Below are positions 1 to 12,276 of a DNA stretch of 64,000 bases, in pieces (the stretch's first letter is position 1; each line of letters opens with the position of its first letter). Origin of the DNA: Raphanus sativus (lineage: Eukaryota; Streptophyta; Magnoliopsida; Brassicales; Brassicaceae); contig NC_079515.1 of NCBI RefSeq assembly GCF_000801105.2, forward strand, positions 7,688,001 through 7,752,000. The letters are read 5' to 3'. The notes below the pieces were generated by a model. The model ran no database searches. It was given only the letters and a program-made list of their open reading frames with translations, and was not told the DNA's origin. The position numbers and the translations under genes are program-made.

Positions 1-448
1 AAAAAAAGGGACTAGTAGCCTGTGTGTGTGTTTTTAACTCAACTTTTCACATCTGAGTCAAATAAAAAGTTTACATTCACACTGATTGTTTCCAGACAGC
101 AATGTAAATACACTCCCAAGATAAGGGCCACACCAAAAGTTATCTGAAGACTTTTCGTTAGTTATAAGTCCTTGCTTTTATATAGTATAGATTTAAAACA
201 TTTTGAGATGTGTTATTAGTATCAAACAAAAACTAAAAAACCTAGCTCAGAGCCTCAGCCTACATCATTTTCGAATTTATAATCGATAAATAAGTCCGAA
301 AAATAACTTCTGATTAATTAGAAGAAACGAAAAAGAGAGAAAAGAAAAAAGAAATTCACACTTCATATTTTATTTTTCATTAAACAACCAAGAACTAAAA
401 AGAGTTTTACTTTGATATCCGTAAAACTACTAATCATCATAAACTTGT
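1..448. other. 3' flank of the aspartic protease gene
   Basis: AT-rich sequence downstream of the minus-strand protease stop codon. It should contain that gene's 3' untranslated region. I see no coding signal or repeat structure in it. Confidence 0.5.
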
Positions 449-2036
449 TTAGCATTTATTAGCTGACAACCCGATAAGACGATTCGCTAGATCGTAAGTG
501 ATACGTGTCCCCTGCTGCTGCACGTTCCCGATGATCGACAACTGAGAAGACGTCGGAGCAAAAGCGAAGCAGAACGTCCCGGCGTCATCGACCGGAATCA
601 AGTAATTCTTCGCCGGGAGATTAAGCGTCTTCCCGCCGGTGAAATGCAGCGCCACCGTCGGGACTCTCACGGTGGAGAGAGACGAGAAATCGTAGCACGT
701 GTCGAACAGAGAGATGCTCGACGTCCCCCGCTTGAGATCCGCCGTGAGCTTGACGAACGCGTCGCGCAGCGAGTCGTAGGCCTGAGTCTGGAGCCGAGTC
801 ACGGCGGTTCCGCAGTCCAGGATCACTCCTCCGCCGCCCGAAGCGTCGACGGCGAACACCGGCGAGGGGACGGAGACCTGCCGACCGCCGACGCTGAACC
901 CGGTGAGCCCGACGTAGTAGAAAGTGTCGACTTTGCTGTTGCGGAGAAGCGGAGCCGTCGCGTCTCCGGCGCCGATCTGCACCGAGTTGAAGTCGAGGCT
1001 CGACGATTTGCCCGAGTCGCGGTCGACGAGGCAGTAGGAGAAAGACTTGGCTTTGATCTGGCTCGTCATCGACAAGGCTCCGCCTCCTAAACCGAGTAAA
1101 CCGGCTGCTCCGGTGAAGAGTCCTTCGTTATGACGACCGCACCCTAACGCAACGTTGTCTACTTTACCTGAATATTGAATGAATTGATTATTCGGTTTGT
1201 TACATTGGTTTAGTGAAGGGAAGCTAAACCAACTCATAACATGTAACTAAACCGGAGTATTATGATCTAATTAATTTACCTGAGCTGCCAAACGTCACCG
1301 TATCGGTAGCGTATTCACCAACGGTGAAGGATCCGTCTCCGTAACGGACTTGGTAGAGGCATTTGCCGGAGCCACAAGCGGAGGCTCTTAGAGAAGCGCA
1401 CCGAGGAGCGGAGCAGGTGAGGGACTTGTACGTGGAGGAAGAGCTCGGGTCGAATATCGGGTCGGATTGTTGGTAGCAGGAGGAGCAGGGTTTGCACTGG
1501 ATCCAGTTCACGTCGCTTCCGGTGTCGAGCACCATGTACATCTCCTTCGCCGGGGTACCGACACCGAGCCGTGAGAAGTACTCGCCGCTTCCTTGGCTGG
1601 CTCCCGAGATGACGGGCGTCGTTAGCTCCTCGGGTTGGTAACGGGTCTCGCTGCTGTCGGTACCCTCGACGGCGAGTCTGACTTTGGAGATGATGGAGGC
1701 GACTCGGGACGAGTCTCGCTCGAGTCGGCTCAGTACTAGGCTCTTGTAGTTCTTGTGTTGTGACGCGAGGAGAGTGTCTCGGGAGTGAAGCTCGAGGGAT
1801 AGTGGAGAGGAGGAGTTGAGGAAGACCGGGATGGATTCGGGTGTGGTGGTGGCGGTGAGTGAGGAGCGAGTGGGGTCGATTGAGAGGATGTGTTGTGTTT
1901 GCTGGAGAGATGAAACGACGTTGAGTTCGGTCGTTTCGTGTGATGTTGGTAGAGAGCGAGAGGAAGCATCGGTCGGGGTGAGGAAAAGAGAGAGAGTGAC
2001 TACGGAGAGGAGAGATAAAAATCTTGCGGAAGACAT
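449..2036 (-). CDS. ASPG1: Secreted/ER aspartic protease, ASPG1-like (A1 family)
   Basis: Predicted 491-residue pepsin-like protease with two exons: 2036-1280 and 1167-449. The 112-base intron runs from GTAAATT to ATTCAG, and splicing gives an uninterrupted frame. A hydrophobic signal segment spans about residues 5-24, followed by a propeptide and the catalytic lobes. The first active-site motif DTGS starts at D171. The second is DCGT at D370, with Cys in place of the usual Thr/Ser; from memory the Arabidopsis protein has the same substitution. Cys-rich nepenthesin-type inserts and the C-terminal IGNVQQQGTRI block are present. Length is close to the roughly 500 residues of Arabidopsis ASPG1 (At3g18490), which acts in guard-cell ABA responses. 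The start was set at the ATG just before the signal peptide; an upstream in-frame ATG would add an unlikely Lys-rich leader. It is divergent from the CCR4-like gene. A paralogue of ASPG1 remains possible. Confidence 0.9.
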
Positions 2037-2963
2037 TGTGTGAAGTGAAGAAGATAGCGAGTTGAATAAAAGAGAGAAGAATGTTTTACTTATAGGAAAA
2101 ATAAAAAAAAAAACAGTTGATGAAAGAGAGTCTTTGGCTTTCATGGTTTTTATTTTTTTTATGTTGTTCTGTGGGTGGTTGTATCCCTCTCTTTTTGTCA
2201 CTTTGAGTTCTCGGTTGAGGAAGTGACCAAAAAAAAAAAAAAAAAAAGAGTTCTCGGTTGAGGCTTCCCAAACTCCTTTTGTTCTTTGGAATACAATTCA
2301 GCTTTAAAAAAAAATACTAGTACATGTTTTATGTTTGCACATTTATTAAATACATATATATATATATATATACTAAATTTTAATTTTATTTTTTTATTCA
2401 CATTTTTATAATTTTAAATTAACAGTATTTTAAAAATTATAATTAATTTCTTTGAGATTTATAATTTATTATTATTAAAAATACCTAAAAATGAAATATG
2501 TATTTTTGAAACAATTAAAAAACATTTAACTTTCTAAAACAGAAAAAGTATTATTATTAGAGTATGTTGTGGTAAATTTAAGAAATTTCAAGTTGTCAAC
2601 TGATTAGGTTTGGTTCTATTATTGCTATGGTTTTTTTCAAACTTTTGTCGTGATTGCTTTGATCGATTAAAGCTGTAAAACTTCTTCCGTGTATGTAAAT
2701 TTACGAAATATGCTTTATCAAAAAAAAAATTACGAAATATTTGGAAATCTCTGCAATAAGTTTACTTTCTTGATTGCAATAACAATAAGCACATGCACAA
2801 CAATGGAATGATATTTATATGGGCTTTGATAACGGGCTTATGGAAGACTGGAAGAGAGAGTAGACAAAACGGTTTGCAACTTGTAAGGAAAGATATTATC
2901 TATAAGGCGCCAAGCGGTTGTCTTGTGTGTGGTTTTCGATTTCTCTCCACAAAACCAAAAAAA
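2037..2963. promoter_or_regulatory. Shared intergenic region between divergent genes
   Basis: About 930 bases separate two head-to-head start codons, so both promoters must lie here. Visible contents are a poly(A) tract at about 2229-2247, a short (AT)n run at about 2355-2371, and an 18-base near repeat (AGTTCTCGGTTGAGG) on either side of the poly(A) tract. I see no clear TATA box that can be assigned to either gene. Confidence 0.4.
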
Positions 2964-5706
2964 ATGCGTTGCCTGGCTTGTTCTTGGTCACGGCCAAGCG
3001 GATCTTCTCGAATCTCCTTTGCTGGCCATCTTTCGTCTGGATTTCACCACCGAGCTCCTTTATTGTTGTCTCTATCTTTTCCTTCCTCTTGCGATGCGAG
3101 CTTACTCGTGTCCTGCTCCTCCACATCTGGACCGTCCGATCCCAAAGATTCTTCAAATCGTTCATACAGCCGTAAATGGCACAACCCTCTTCCTAGGCGT
3201 CGACATGCCGATCAAATGCCAACTTCTCGGATCGCTCGTGACTGGATTGATTCAGATACCTCTCCCGTTTCCCAAGGTAGTACGTAGTGTATGACGATGA
3301 TGATGATGATATAACTGTTTCGTATCCATCAAGTTGTTATGTATCCATGAACCGAGGCACCAAGCGTTGTGAACGGGTTTAGGGTTTCGTTTTTGAGATT
3401 CCAAGCCTCCTGTGAGATATATTATTTACCTAGCTAGGATCGAGTTTTTGTTCCTCCGTGTACCTTCTTTGTTCTTAATTGGTGTCTTTTTTATGTGGTA
3501 AATATAGATTCAGACAGATTCACTGTCGTGTCATACAATATACTTGGAGATAGAAACTCATCATATCACAAAGATCTGTACTCCAATGTCTCTTTTCCTT
3601 ACCTCAAGTGGGGTTACCGCAAAAGGTTGATATGCGAGGAACTCATTCGTCTCAGACCAGACATAATCTGTATGCAGGTAATTAAAACAAGCTTTCCTTC
3701 TTCTTTTTTTTCTTTATCTTTGACCCTCTGTTGATTTTAAGTTCGTTGGTTAAGAAAGTTATGTTGTTGATTTTTTGATGGAGACTAGTATTTCGATCTG
3801 TAGGAAGTAGACAAGTATTTTGATCTGTTTAGCATAATGGAGAAAGCTGGTTACTCTGGTTCCTACAAGGTTTGCTCTGTTTTACCTCTTTATGTACACC
3901 ATATCAAATAAGATTTTATTTTTTTTTGTTGAGAATGGCATGAGATGTACAAACATCGATGGTTCGTTTCATTTAGAAGGACTACAAAATATAAGCTTTG
4001 CAATGGCAGCGGCGAACTGGAGATAACATCGATGGATGCGCAATGTTTTGGAAGACCGACAGGTAAGCAAAGACTGCCTTCGCTCATATATGTTTTCACA
4101 CTCTGAAGAATGACCAACATCTGTTAGAAATCACATGTTGTTTTGACAAAAAGGTTTCGGGTTTTAGAGAGGGAAAACATTGAGTTTAGCCAGTTTGGGA
4201 TGCGTGATAATGTTGCACAACTTTCTGTTCTCGAGGTAGCCATTCTTTCTTAATGTTTTAAATAACCTTATTTCATGTATATATACTTTGATCTAGTTTT
4301 GTGGGGTTTATGTTAGCTGCGGAAGTCTAAGTCAAGAAAGCTACTTGTGGGTAACATTCACGTGCTTTATAATCCAAGTAGAGGAGATGTGAAGCTGGGT
4401 CAGGTAGGTATCGTCTGTTTAATTGGTAGATGAACTACACAAACAATTGACTGTCATGTAGCTTGAAGTCAAGAGATGTTTCAACTAGCATGTGTTCACA
4501 AAACGTGAACTCATAGCTTTGAGTTCCTAGTTGTTCATATATATATATATATGGCTTATTCTTGAATCTTGATTGATAGATCCGTTCGCTCTGCTCAAAG
4601 GCTCACATTCTCTCTAAGAAATGGGGTGATATTCCTATTGTTCTAGGCGGTGATTACAATAGCTTACCCCAGGTACTAAACGCATTCATCACTTCGGTGT
4701 TTGTATTTGTTTACTCATTATTTGATGTTATCACGAGCAGAGTCCTTTGTACAACTTCTTGGCGTCCGCTGAGGTATGAACAACATCTATAGTACTCTTC
4801 CTTCAGTTTACCTGCTCATATTCCCGCTTATGGTTTCTTTGGTCTTAACAATGTTTCTTAACAGCTGAATATCATGAAACATGACAAAAGGGAGCTGTCT
4901 GGCCAGAGAAATCGTCTTCCAAACCAAGTTCTTGAGACAGGAAGTAAACCTAGCAATACAGTAACTTCCATAAGCAGGTAAAAGCTCATTTTCTTAAATA
5001 TTTGACCAGGTTTTACTGCAGTTAATGGTTGTTTGGTGTCTACCTAGTGAAATACCCATTGTGTTCTGAGGTCTATGTAAGTGTTAAAACAGTTGTCGAT
5101 ACTCACTGGTTCCAGATATTTTAATAGCTCTTGGACCAACGAAGAGATCCGTCTTGCGACAGGGCAAGAGAACTCGTACTGGGCTGTGCATCCGTTGAAA
5201 CTCCATAGCTCATACGCTTCAGTTAAGGTAACACGCACAAAATTAGCTTTACAGTCTATACAATGACAAATTTGATCATGGTAATGGTTACACGACAGGG
5301 TTCAATAAACACTAGGGACTCTGTTGGTGAACCTCTAGCAACCTCGTATCACTCCAAATTTCTTGGAACGGTTGATTACCTCTGGTATAAACATTTGTAA
5401 ATGAAACCAAAATTTAGAAAATTGATAAGATGAATTAATTGGAAACACATGTATGTGTCTGGTACAGGTACTCGGATGGTATTGCACCTGCAAGAGTTCT
5501 TGATACACTTCCCATTGATGTTCTCTGCAAAACCAGAGGCCTTCCTTGTCAAGTAAGTTTTGCTACTAACCCGATGTTTTTGCTACCAGCACAATCACCT
5601 AACCTAACCTAATGTTTTTAAGCCCTGTTCGTCTTTGGTTTTGTAGGAGTTGGGTAGCGATCACTTGGCACTGGTTTCAGAATTTTTCTTTGAACCGAAT
5701 GGTTGA
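2964..5706 (+). CDS. CCR4-like exonuclease/endonuclease/phosphatase-family protein (CCR4 homologue 3 type)
   Basis: Thirteen exons can be placed with correct phases: 2964-3276, 3508-3677, 3804-3869, 4010-4062, 4154-4235, 4317-4403, 4580-4672, 4741-4773, 4865-4977, 5116-5227, 5299-5384, 5468-5552 and 5647-5706. They give 450 residues. The fold is the Mg-dependent EEP nuclease: VVSYNIL at residues 111-117, catalytic CMQEVD with E162, GGDYN with D282/N284, and the terminal SDHLAL with D436/H437. The family removes mRNA poly(A) tails. This protein lacks the leucine-rich repeat N-terminus of yeast CCR4; it has instead about 100 Ser/Arg-rich residues that could be an organelle transit peptide (inference). 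By synteny it matches At3g18500. The start was chosen as the first ATG in the exon-1 frame that does not lie in AT-rich leader. All catalytic residues are retained. Confidence 0.88.
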
Positions 5707-6049
5707 TTGCATTTGCATCTCAAACCAGCTTAGTTATGCTTACGGTTTACATATTTGTCTACGATTTATAAGTACAGGCATACCGAAATAACCGGTTCAT
5801 TGTGCAAAACCAAACCGCTGGCAATAACTAAATGTAAAAATTAAAATAAACCAGGATAATCCTTTTTTTCTCTGTTTAATTATTATGGACCTGAACCGGA
5901 CGGGATATCAGATCGGTTTGCCATACCATGAAACCAAACCGTAAGATAGAATTGAACCACTCGGTACGTTCTTTTATCCGTCTCCCGTAAATGAAAACGA
6001 GACGAGATCAGACGTGAGTCGTGAACTGTAATCGAAGGGAGGGAGGAAA
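5707..6049. other. Short intergenic spacer
   Basis: This 343-base spacer holds the CCR4-like 3' end and the promoter/leader of the next gene. Several CCGGTT/AACCAAACCG motifs resemble the ACCGAA-type degenerate repeats seen elsewhere in the window. Nothing else stands out. Confidence 0.4.
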
Positions 6050-6338
6050 ATGGCGTTGAGCTCGATGACATGGGGTTACGCAAGGATCATAGCCGGAACA
6101 CTTCTCGGTGGAACTCTCGGATTCTACGTGATGCACCGCGTCGAAGTTAGCTATAAGGTCAGTTTCTTCATCTTGTGCTCGACTTTACGCTTTAGTGCTT
6201 TTTGTATTATTTTTCTTGAAACTTGGGGGGGTTTGAACGCAGATGAAGATGGAGGAAGCGTTAAAGCAATACGAGAAGGACATGAAGAAGAGACAAGAAG
6301 AAGAGAATCTCGGTCAGTTCGGTGAAGATTCTGCTTAG
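6050..6338 (+). CDS. Tiny single-pass membrane protein of unknown function
   Basis: Two exons, 6050-6157 and 6243-6338, joined in phase 0, encode 67 residues. A hydrophobic glycine-rich segment (about residues 10-27, IIAGTLLGGTLGFYVMH) is followed by a highly charged helix rich in Glu, Lys and Arg. This layout (short N-terminal membrane anchor plus charged coil) resembles small mitochondrial assembly or scaffold proteins, but I do not recognise the family and assign no function. Its position between the CCR4-like gene and HDA15 fits At3g18510, recorded in my memory as an unknown protein. Clean splice sites and codon structure support a real gene. Confidence 0.7.
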
Positions 6339-6348
6339 ATTTGCCTGG

Positions 6349-6630
6349 GAGCATGCAGCCAAAGTGTTCGATGAAATGCCTAAACGAGATTCTTTCTTGT
6401 TTTCTCCTTTTTTACTCTTTTTCTTTTGCTGTAGTTTCCGGTTTGGTTTGGTTTGGTTTGGTTGGCGTTTTGAGAAATATGTTTGCTTGCGAGGGTTCTG
6501 TTTATAGAGCATGCAGCCAAAGTGTTAGATGAAATGCCCAAACGAGATTCTTTCTTGTTTTCTCCTTTTTATACTCTTTTTCTTTTGCTGTAGTTTCCGG
6601 TTTGGTTTGGTTGGCGTATTGAGAAAGTAC
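6349..6630 (+). repeat. 158-bp tandem duplication carrying a PPR-like coding fragment
   Basis: A unit beginning GAGCATGCAGCCAAAGTG at 6349 is repeated from 6507 with few changes; the second copy is cut short near 6630. In the + frame each copy reads AAKVFDEMPKRDSF or AAKVLDEMPKRDSF. This resembles the helix signature of plant pentatricopeptide-repeat proteins (compare the common VFDEMPERD). No continuous PPR gene surrounds it. It lies directly 3' of the small membrane-protein gene and probably within its 3' UTR. Confidence 0.6.
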
Positions 6631-6639
6631 TATTGATTT

Positions 6640-7153
6640 TGGTTTAAAATCTATATACCAGCAAATGGACCACCAGAGAAACAGCGATACTATATGTTTT
6701 TTTGTGAGGGTTCCATTGGTTTTTCTTTTAAAGAATAAATTCATAGACTGAAGTGAAAAGTACGAATTATTAATATATAAGAATACGTTAGTTGGTCCAT
6801 CCAAATCTATAATCGTGGATGACTGTTTCTACTATACTCCCTAACGTAAATCTTCGAGCAAGAGTGGCTTGATGTGTTATTTTAAGAACGTTTGATTTTT
6901 CAGTTGGTTACTATCAGGGGCGACGGCAGTTCAAGTTCGATGTTCACACACACGTATCTTAGATACATTATTTAGTAGATGTGCACCCACTAAATGAATA
7001 GTCTAGCTTCTCCCTTGGTCACTATGCCGAAATTTAGAGACGTTTTCAAGGGTATGGTTAAAGCTTTCAAGCAAAAATAAAATTACTCTTTCTTGATGAT
7101 TCTCCACTAATCCAAACGAATATCAATGGAATCTAAATCTGTAACGAAATCCA
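6640..7153. other. Unannotated intergenic stretch
   Basis: No gene, RNA or repeat structure is visible here. The right-hand part leads into the possible left end of the Harbinger element. Confidence 0.4.
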
Positions 7154-9670
7154 GTGTTATTCGATTGGGATTTAAAGAAAGTGAATTAAAATCCACTGTT
7201 ATTGGATTAAGGATTTATCAATTAGAATTTGAAAAGAATTAATTTCCCCTGTTATTCAATATCACACAAATTGTCGTGAGGAATTAGTTATAATAGATTT
7301 TGATGAACTTTTCAATAAAAAACAACAGGAAACAAATCCTAGCTTTTTATCGAAGAAACCAAAAAGCTTCGCCTCTGACATCACATCCTCTTTTCTCTTC
7401 CGTTCTTCACCACCGCTGTAATCGCCTCCGACATCTCCTCCGAGGATATCAAACTTTTTGCTGAACCCCTTCTCCTCCACCGTTCATCTCCTCCGAGGAT
7501 ACCATTCCCTTTGATCACTATATCAACGTAAAATTCATTGGTTGTCTGATCTGGGAGTTCAATCTCAATCTTATTACCACTAGATAATCTCTTTTGCATA
7601 AACTGTATTTCAAAATCTTTGTGCTTTTAAGTCAAAAAAAAAAAAATCCTTTGTGCTTTTTGTTCTCAGTTTTTATTCAAGAAGTTTTTGGAATAAAGAA
7701 ATCTGGTGGTGATAAGAAGAGAGTTGAGTACGTGAAGCAAAGGGCTGTTGGGAAAAAATCATGGAAGTTGTTGAGATCAAGCAGCGAAATCTGGTTGAAG
7801 AAAATCAAACTCCATTGAACTTTTTATGTTCCTTTCATAAATATTCTCCATAGATTACGTGCTGAGTCGTTACTAAACAGAATTTGGTTACCTAGATTTT
7901 CTGAATATCAACAATTTCATATTTTAAAATGGTCTGTGTCTTATCTCGAAGATATCAACAAGTTTCTCTATATAAACAGTTTACAGCAAATAGCCTAAGA
8001 CACACCCAAACAAAGATGCAACTTATAAAGAAAAATCACTCTGCAAACTGAAGTAAGTTATTTTTTGTGCATCTTTAATTGACAAAAACAATTCAATATT
8101 CATATGTTGTTTTTTAGTACTTACATATCACTTTCGTTAATATTTTGCAGGTGTCTTACTGTATGCGAGTATCTTACTGTTCCGTACGATCTCCCTATCG
8201 CCACTATGGATAACATGTAAGTAATTATTATCAGTACTGCAATTCTTTTCTCAATTTCTGTGAACTTTATATGTTTGTTTCGTTACATAGATTATCTAGA
8301 GTTCTTTGGTTGTAAAATTTAATGCGTAATTGTTTCAACACACGTCTTTGATATATTATAACTTTGACTAGATTAGTTGTATGAAAAAGGAAACGTGTTG
8401 AGGGCAATAGATACTTTCAAAAGGTCAAAATTTGCCACAAGCAGAAATTTCCACAAAGTCTTAAGGGCAATAAATACAATTGCTCCAAGTTTGATGGCCA
8501 AACCCAAACTCACGGTACCTGCGAAAATCAGAGAAAGTACAAGATTGTATCCTTATTTTAAGGTATGTGTGCGTTTTAATTTAATTTATTTTTTCTTTAT
8601 TATTACATTTGAAAAAACTAATATATCATATCTATTTTAGGATTGTTTAGGAGCTATTGATGGTACTCATATACCAGCTGTAGTACCAAACCGTGTTGCT
8701 CCTAGCTACCGCAATCGAAAAGGAGTAATATCACAAAATGTATTGGCTGTTTGCAATTTTGATTTGGAATTCATATATGTTCTTAGCGGATGGGAGGGCT
8801 CAGCTCATGATTCAAAAGTATTATATGATGCTTTAACGAAGAGAACTAATAAATTTGAAGTTCCACAAGGTAACTTTTTGTATAATAAGCTAATATTTTT
8901 GTTTATCAAATGATGAGCTACTAATTCTATTTTAATTCTATTTCAGGAAAATTTTATCTAGCTGATTGTGGATTTGCTAACAGACGCAGTTTTTTGGCTC
9001 CTTTTCGAGGTACTAGATATCATCTTCAAGATTTTACTGGCCAAGGTTGTGATCCCGAAACTCCACATGAATTGTTCAACCATCGCCATGCCTTCTTAAG
9101 AAACGTGATTGAAAGGATATTTGGAATATTCAAATCACGATTTCTAATATTTAAATCTGCTCCTCCATTTTCTTTCAAAACACAAGCAGAATTGGTATTG
9201 GCTTGTGTAGCTTTACATAATTTCCTTCGCAAGTATTGTCGCTCAGATGAGTTTCCTGTTGAAGATCCCAATGAAGCTACCAGTACAGGCAATAATGCAA
9301 GAGATGATTCAGAAAATATTGAAGAAATTTTAGAGACACAAGATCAAGAAAGAGAAAGTGCTAATATCTGGAGAGAAGCAATGGCTGAAGAAATGTGGAA
9401 AGATGCAACTATTTAGTTTTTTTTAATAATAACTACTTAGTTTATTTATTTGCAAAAGATATTCTAATAATAATTTGTATTCTTTTTATTTTCTTATTTG
9501 GAAACGAATTCCACCAAAATCCTTCACAATAATAAATGTTACTTTCAAACCATTCAATTTTAATTCCACTAAAATCCTTCTCATCGATTGAAGAATCCAT
9601 CCAAATCCCTTAAAAGAATCCTAATTACAGTTATATTTAATTCCATTAAAGTTCCCAAACCAATAACACC
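7154..9670 (+). mobile_element. PIF/Harbinger DNA transposon
   Basis: Boundaries are tentative. The left side begins GTGTTATTCGATTGGGA at 7154. The right side, read on the minus strand from 9670, begins GGTGTTATTGGTTTGGGA, so the ends form an imperfect terminal inverted repeat. PIF/Harbinger elements duplicate a 3-base TTA/TAA target; TTA follows close to the right end, but a clean matching left copy is not seen. Extra copies of the GTTATT motif at 7198 and 7250 suggest subterminal repeats. The element encloses a DDE transposase gene. Confidence 0.6.
8377..9416 (+). CDS. Harbinger-type DDE transposase (DDE_Tnp_4), C-terminal part
   Basis: Three exons (8377-8562, 8641-8869, 8947-9416) join in frame. 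The DDE nuclease landmarks are all present: AIDGTHI near the start of the second exon (first Asp), YLADCGFANR (second Asp) and VIERIFGIFK (Glu). Typical Harbinger blocks SYRNRKG, GWEGSAHDSKV and LHNFLR are intact. No in-frame ATG opens the first exon, which begins after an AG acceptor, so at least one upstream exon exists. A candidate is 8152-8216, with acceptor and donor sites, but I cannot link it to a recognised N-terminus. The C-terminus is acidic. Elements of this class normally need a second Myb-like protein, which is not visible here, so the element may be immobile alone. Confidence 0.75.
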
Positions 9671-11110
9671 TCCTTATTTCTTTGTCTGGGCTTCTCTAAC
9701 CCACCATCACTATATAATTCGAAAAAACAAAAATTTATAAAAATGAAATCCTCTATTTTTTTTCTTTTCAAAAATTAAGAAGCTAAATGTTACCAAAGCT
9801 TAGTACTAATGAGTATGTAGATTATTCGGGCCTGGGCGAGACTTATGCCTTAACGATTATTGATTTATGTAATTATGTTATATATATTTTATACTTATAT
9901 AAAATACTTTACTTTATGGACCTCAAATGGAACGAAAATAAATAGGAAAAGGATGTCGAAAGACCAAAGTCACTGTCTAACAAATTAAGGTTGTATTTAG
10001 TATTTTCTAAAGAAAAGAAAAGGTAACAGTCAACCGACAAGGGCTGTCTTGTCTGCATGGTCTTCACGTGCACCAGTGCACCCCCTACACATACCCCTTT
10101 CGTGCATTATAAAGAATCCTAATTTGGTTTGTTTACTTTCTCACTGAGTATGAGAAAGATGTGATGGATTCGACATTTCACTTCCTACGTTGGAAAATAT
10201 GTAAAACTCCCATGTGATCTATTACCACTTTTTATGGAAAATGAAACCACTAAATTTGACGGATGGATTTTCGCTCCAAATATATATTCAAATGAACTAT
10301 AGGATGTCATATCAACGGGAACACAAGATGAAATGTAATAGGGTATTTTGTTCAGCAATCTCAAAACCCCACGTACCACTAGACTCCATTCTATGGTTAA
10401 AACCAAAGATTGTTTAAAAGATAAAAAGGAATAAGCAGAACTCGCACGGCAGAAACTATTGTAAGCAACACTTTGTTTAAATTCACACTTTTATTTGAAA
10501 CGGACCGCAGGATAATCCAAAACTAATATTCTTAACAAACTCCACCAAAAAATTCATAAGAGGCGCAGTAACTTGTATAGTATTATAGTTTATACATACA
10601 GTAATATTGCATCGTGAAAAGAGAGTAAATTACATAATATTCTACGTCACTACTTTCTGTTCATTCTTTATTGACGTCGTCAACTATGATAGTTTAAATG
10701 AGAAGTGTATCTGTGGTTCAGTTCAATAAAAAGCAAAACTCTCATGATTGTGAACATGCTTTGAGGACCCTGGCGATTTACTAAAAGTGAGCTGTCCACA
10801 CTGTTGGGAAGACTGATTTGACCTAAATTCGTCATGGATTTGAATGATTATGGATGAGCGGCAGAGATTAAAGGCCAAATATCATAATAGCTGGACTCCG
10901 TAGAGTGGGTACGTTTCTTTTGAAAACTATAGTAATTTACATACTTCATTTTCACAGATTTTCATTTTTGGTCAACCTTATTATAACAGTTCAATTTGTT
11001 AATACGATAGAATTATGATAATATTCAGTTGTACTGTGTAGAACATCAGTAATAGGAAGTTCTCACAAAGAGTCTCAAAAAACTATTAAAAATATATATG
11101 GATAAAAATT
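9671..11110. other. Unannotated intergenic stretch
   Basis: AT-rich sequence without a recognisable gene. A CACGTG G-box core occurs near 10,066. A short minus-strand open frame at 10,185-10,406 has no family signature that I know. No RNA gene is apparent. Confidence 0.4.
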
Positions 11111-11663
11111 TAGGTTTGGGACAGATCGGATGAGAATTTTAAAGCTTCTGGATCTAAATCCTTATCCGGATCCGGATCCTTATCTGGCGGATCTATTATT
11201 TTATTATTTTATCATGGATTCAGAGTTTCGGATATTCGGATGTTGGATACCCGAAAAAACTGCAATTTAAGGGATATTAAGATCCAAATATGGATCTTTA
11301 AAATAAATAAAAATAATATTAATATATATCAAATATTAACTATAGTTTATAAATAAAAATATATATAATGTTTTTAATTATACGTATAATATTACAAAAT
11401 TCACACAAAATCTATATATACTATTATAAAATGAAAATATAATAAATAAAATTACTATATATTATTATTTTTGAAATAGTTATCAAAAAAAATTATGGAT
11501 CCGGATATCCAAATTAAAAAATCAAGATATCCGGATCCGGTAACCGAATCCTACATTTTATTGTCTGGATCCAGATTCGGTTACTTCCAATTTTTGGATT
11601 TTAAATCGGATCCGAATTAAATTTCGGATCGAATCCGGATCTTGGATAAAAGTTCCCGGCCTA
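11111..11663. mobile_element. Foldback/hAT-like non-autonomous element rich in CCGGATCC
   Basis: The ends TAGGTTTGGGA (left) and, on the opposite strand, TAGGCCGGGAA (right) are inverted and similar. Inside, the left arm (about 11,125-11,280) and the right arm (about 11,490-11,650) carry inverted GGATCCGGATATCC-type words around an AT-rich core, so the whole unit can fold back. No coding capacity. A clean target duplication is not visible, so the class is uncertain. Confidence 0.5.
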
Positions 11664-12276
11664 GCTAAATAATGTTGTATGTATATCAGAACCATGAAAA
11701 ACTTATTTCGATTTTTTCAAATGAGATATTTTGAAGTGAGTTGTTTGTGGTTTAGAAATACACAGAATATAATATGAATGATCCTGTATACATACACCTA
11801 AAAGAGTATATTAGACCTCCACTAAAGATGCTTTTAGTATGAATATATTTTGGTAAAGAGATAGACTAAAATGAGTATATAATCTTGAACATAAACAGAA
11901 ATGTATGTCTCTGTCGTAAACAAATACATAAGTTCATGTTCTAAATAACATAATTGAATACATCCATCACTAAAATCTGTACCGATAATGAATCTTTGAA
12001 TTGAAAGGAGACATGAAAACAACACGTCAAATATTTTCAACCATAATAGGAAGATAGTCGGTCACACTCGACAACTGGCCTTTGTTTTTGGGTTGTTTCA
12101 ATGAAGGGTCCCGAACCAATGCAGTAGTGGGGGATACTTCTCCTTATCTCTTTAACTCTCGCTATAAACGTTGCACTTCGCTTCCTTTTAAAATACACTT
12201 TAAACATCACACAATCATCAGTTACCCCATAAACCCCATTACTAACAAAAACTTTGTTACGAGAGCACAACAAACA
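11664..12276. promoter_or_regulatory. Upstream region of the micropeptide gene
   Basis: A TATA-like CTATAAAC at about 12,162-12,169 lies roughly 110 bases before the micropeptide start codon in a CT-rich context, as expected for a plant core promoter. The remainder is AT-rich with no other recognised feature. Confidence 0.4.

Noticed and set aside
644..1090. 148-codon plus-strand frame opposite the ASPG1 exon
   Set aside because: It is antisense to a well-supported protease exon and results from its GC-rich codons; no family signature.
2355..2371. (AT)n and poly(A) runs as regulatory elements
   Set aside because: Simple repeats of this kind occur throughout the window and cannot be assigned a role.
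10185..10406. Minus-strand frame considered as a gene fragment
   Set aside because: A faint impression of F-box-associated sequence could not be backed by any conserved motif.
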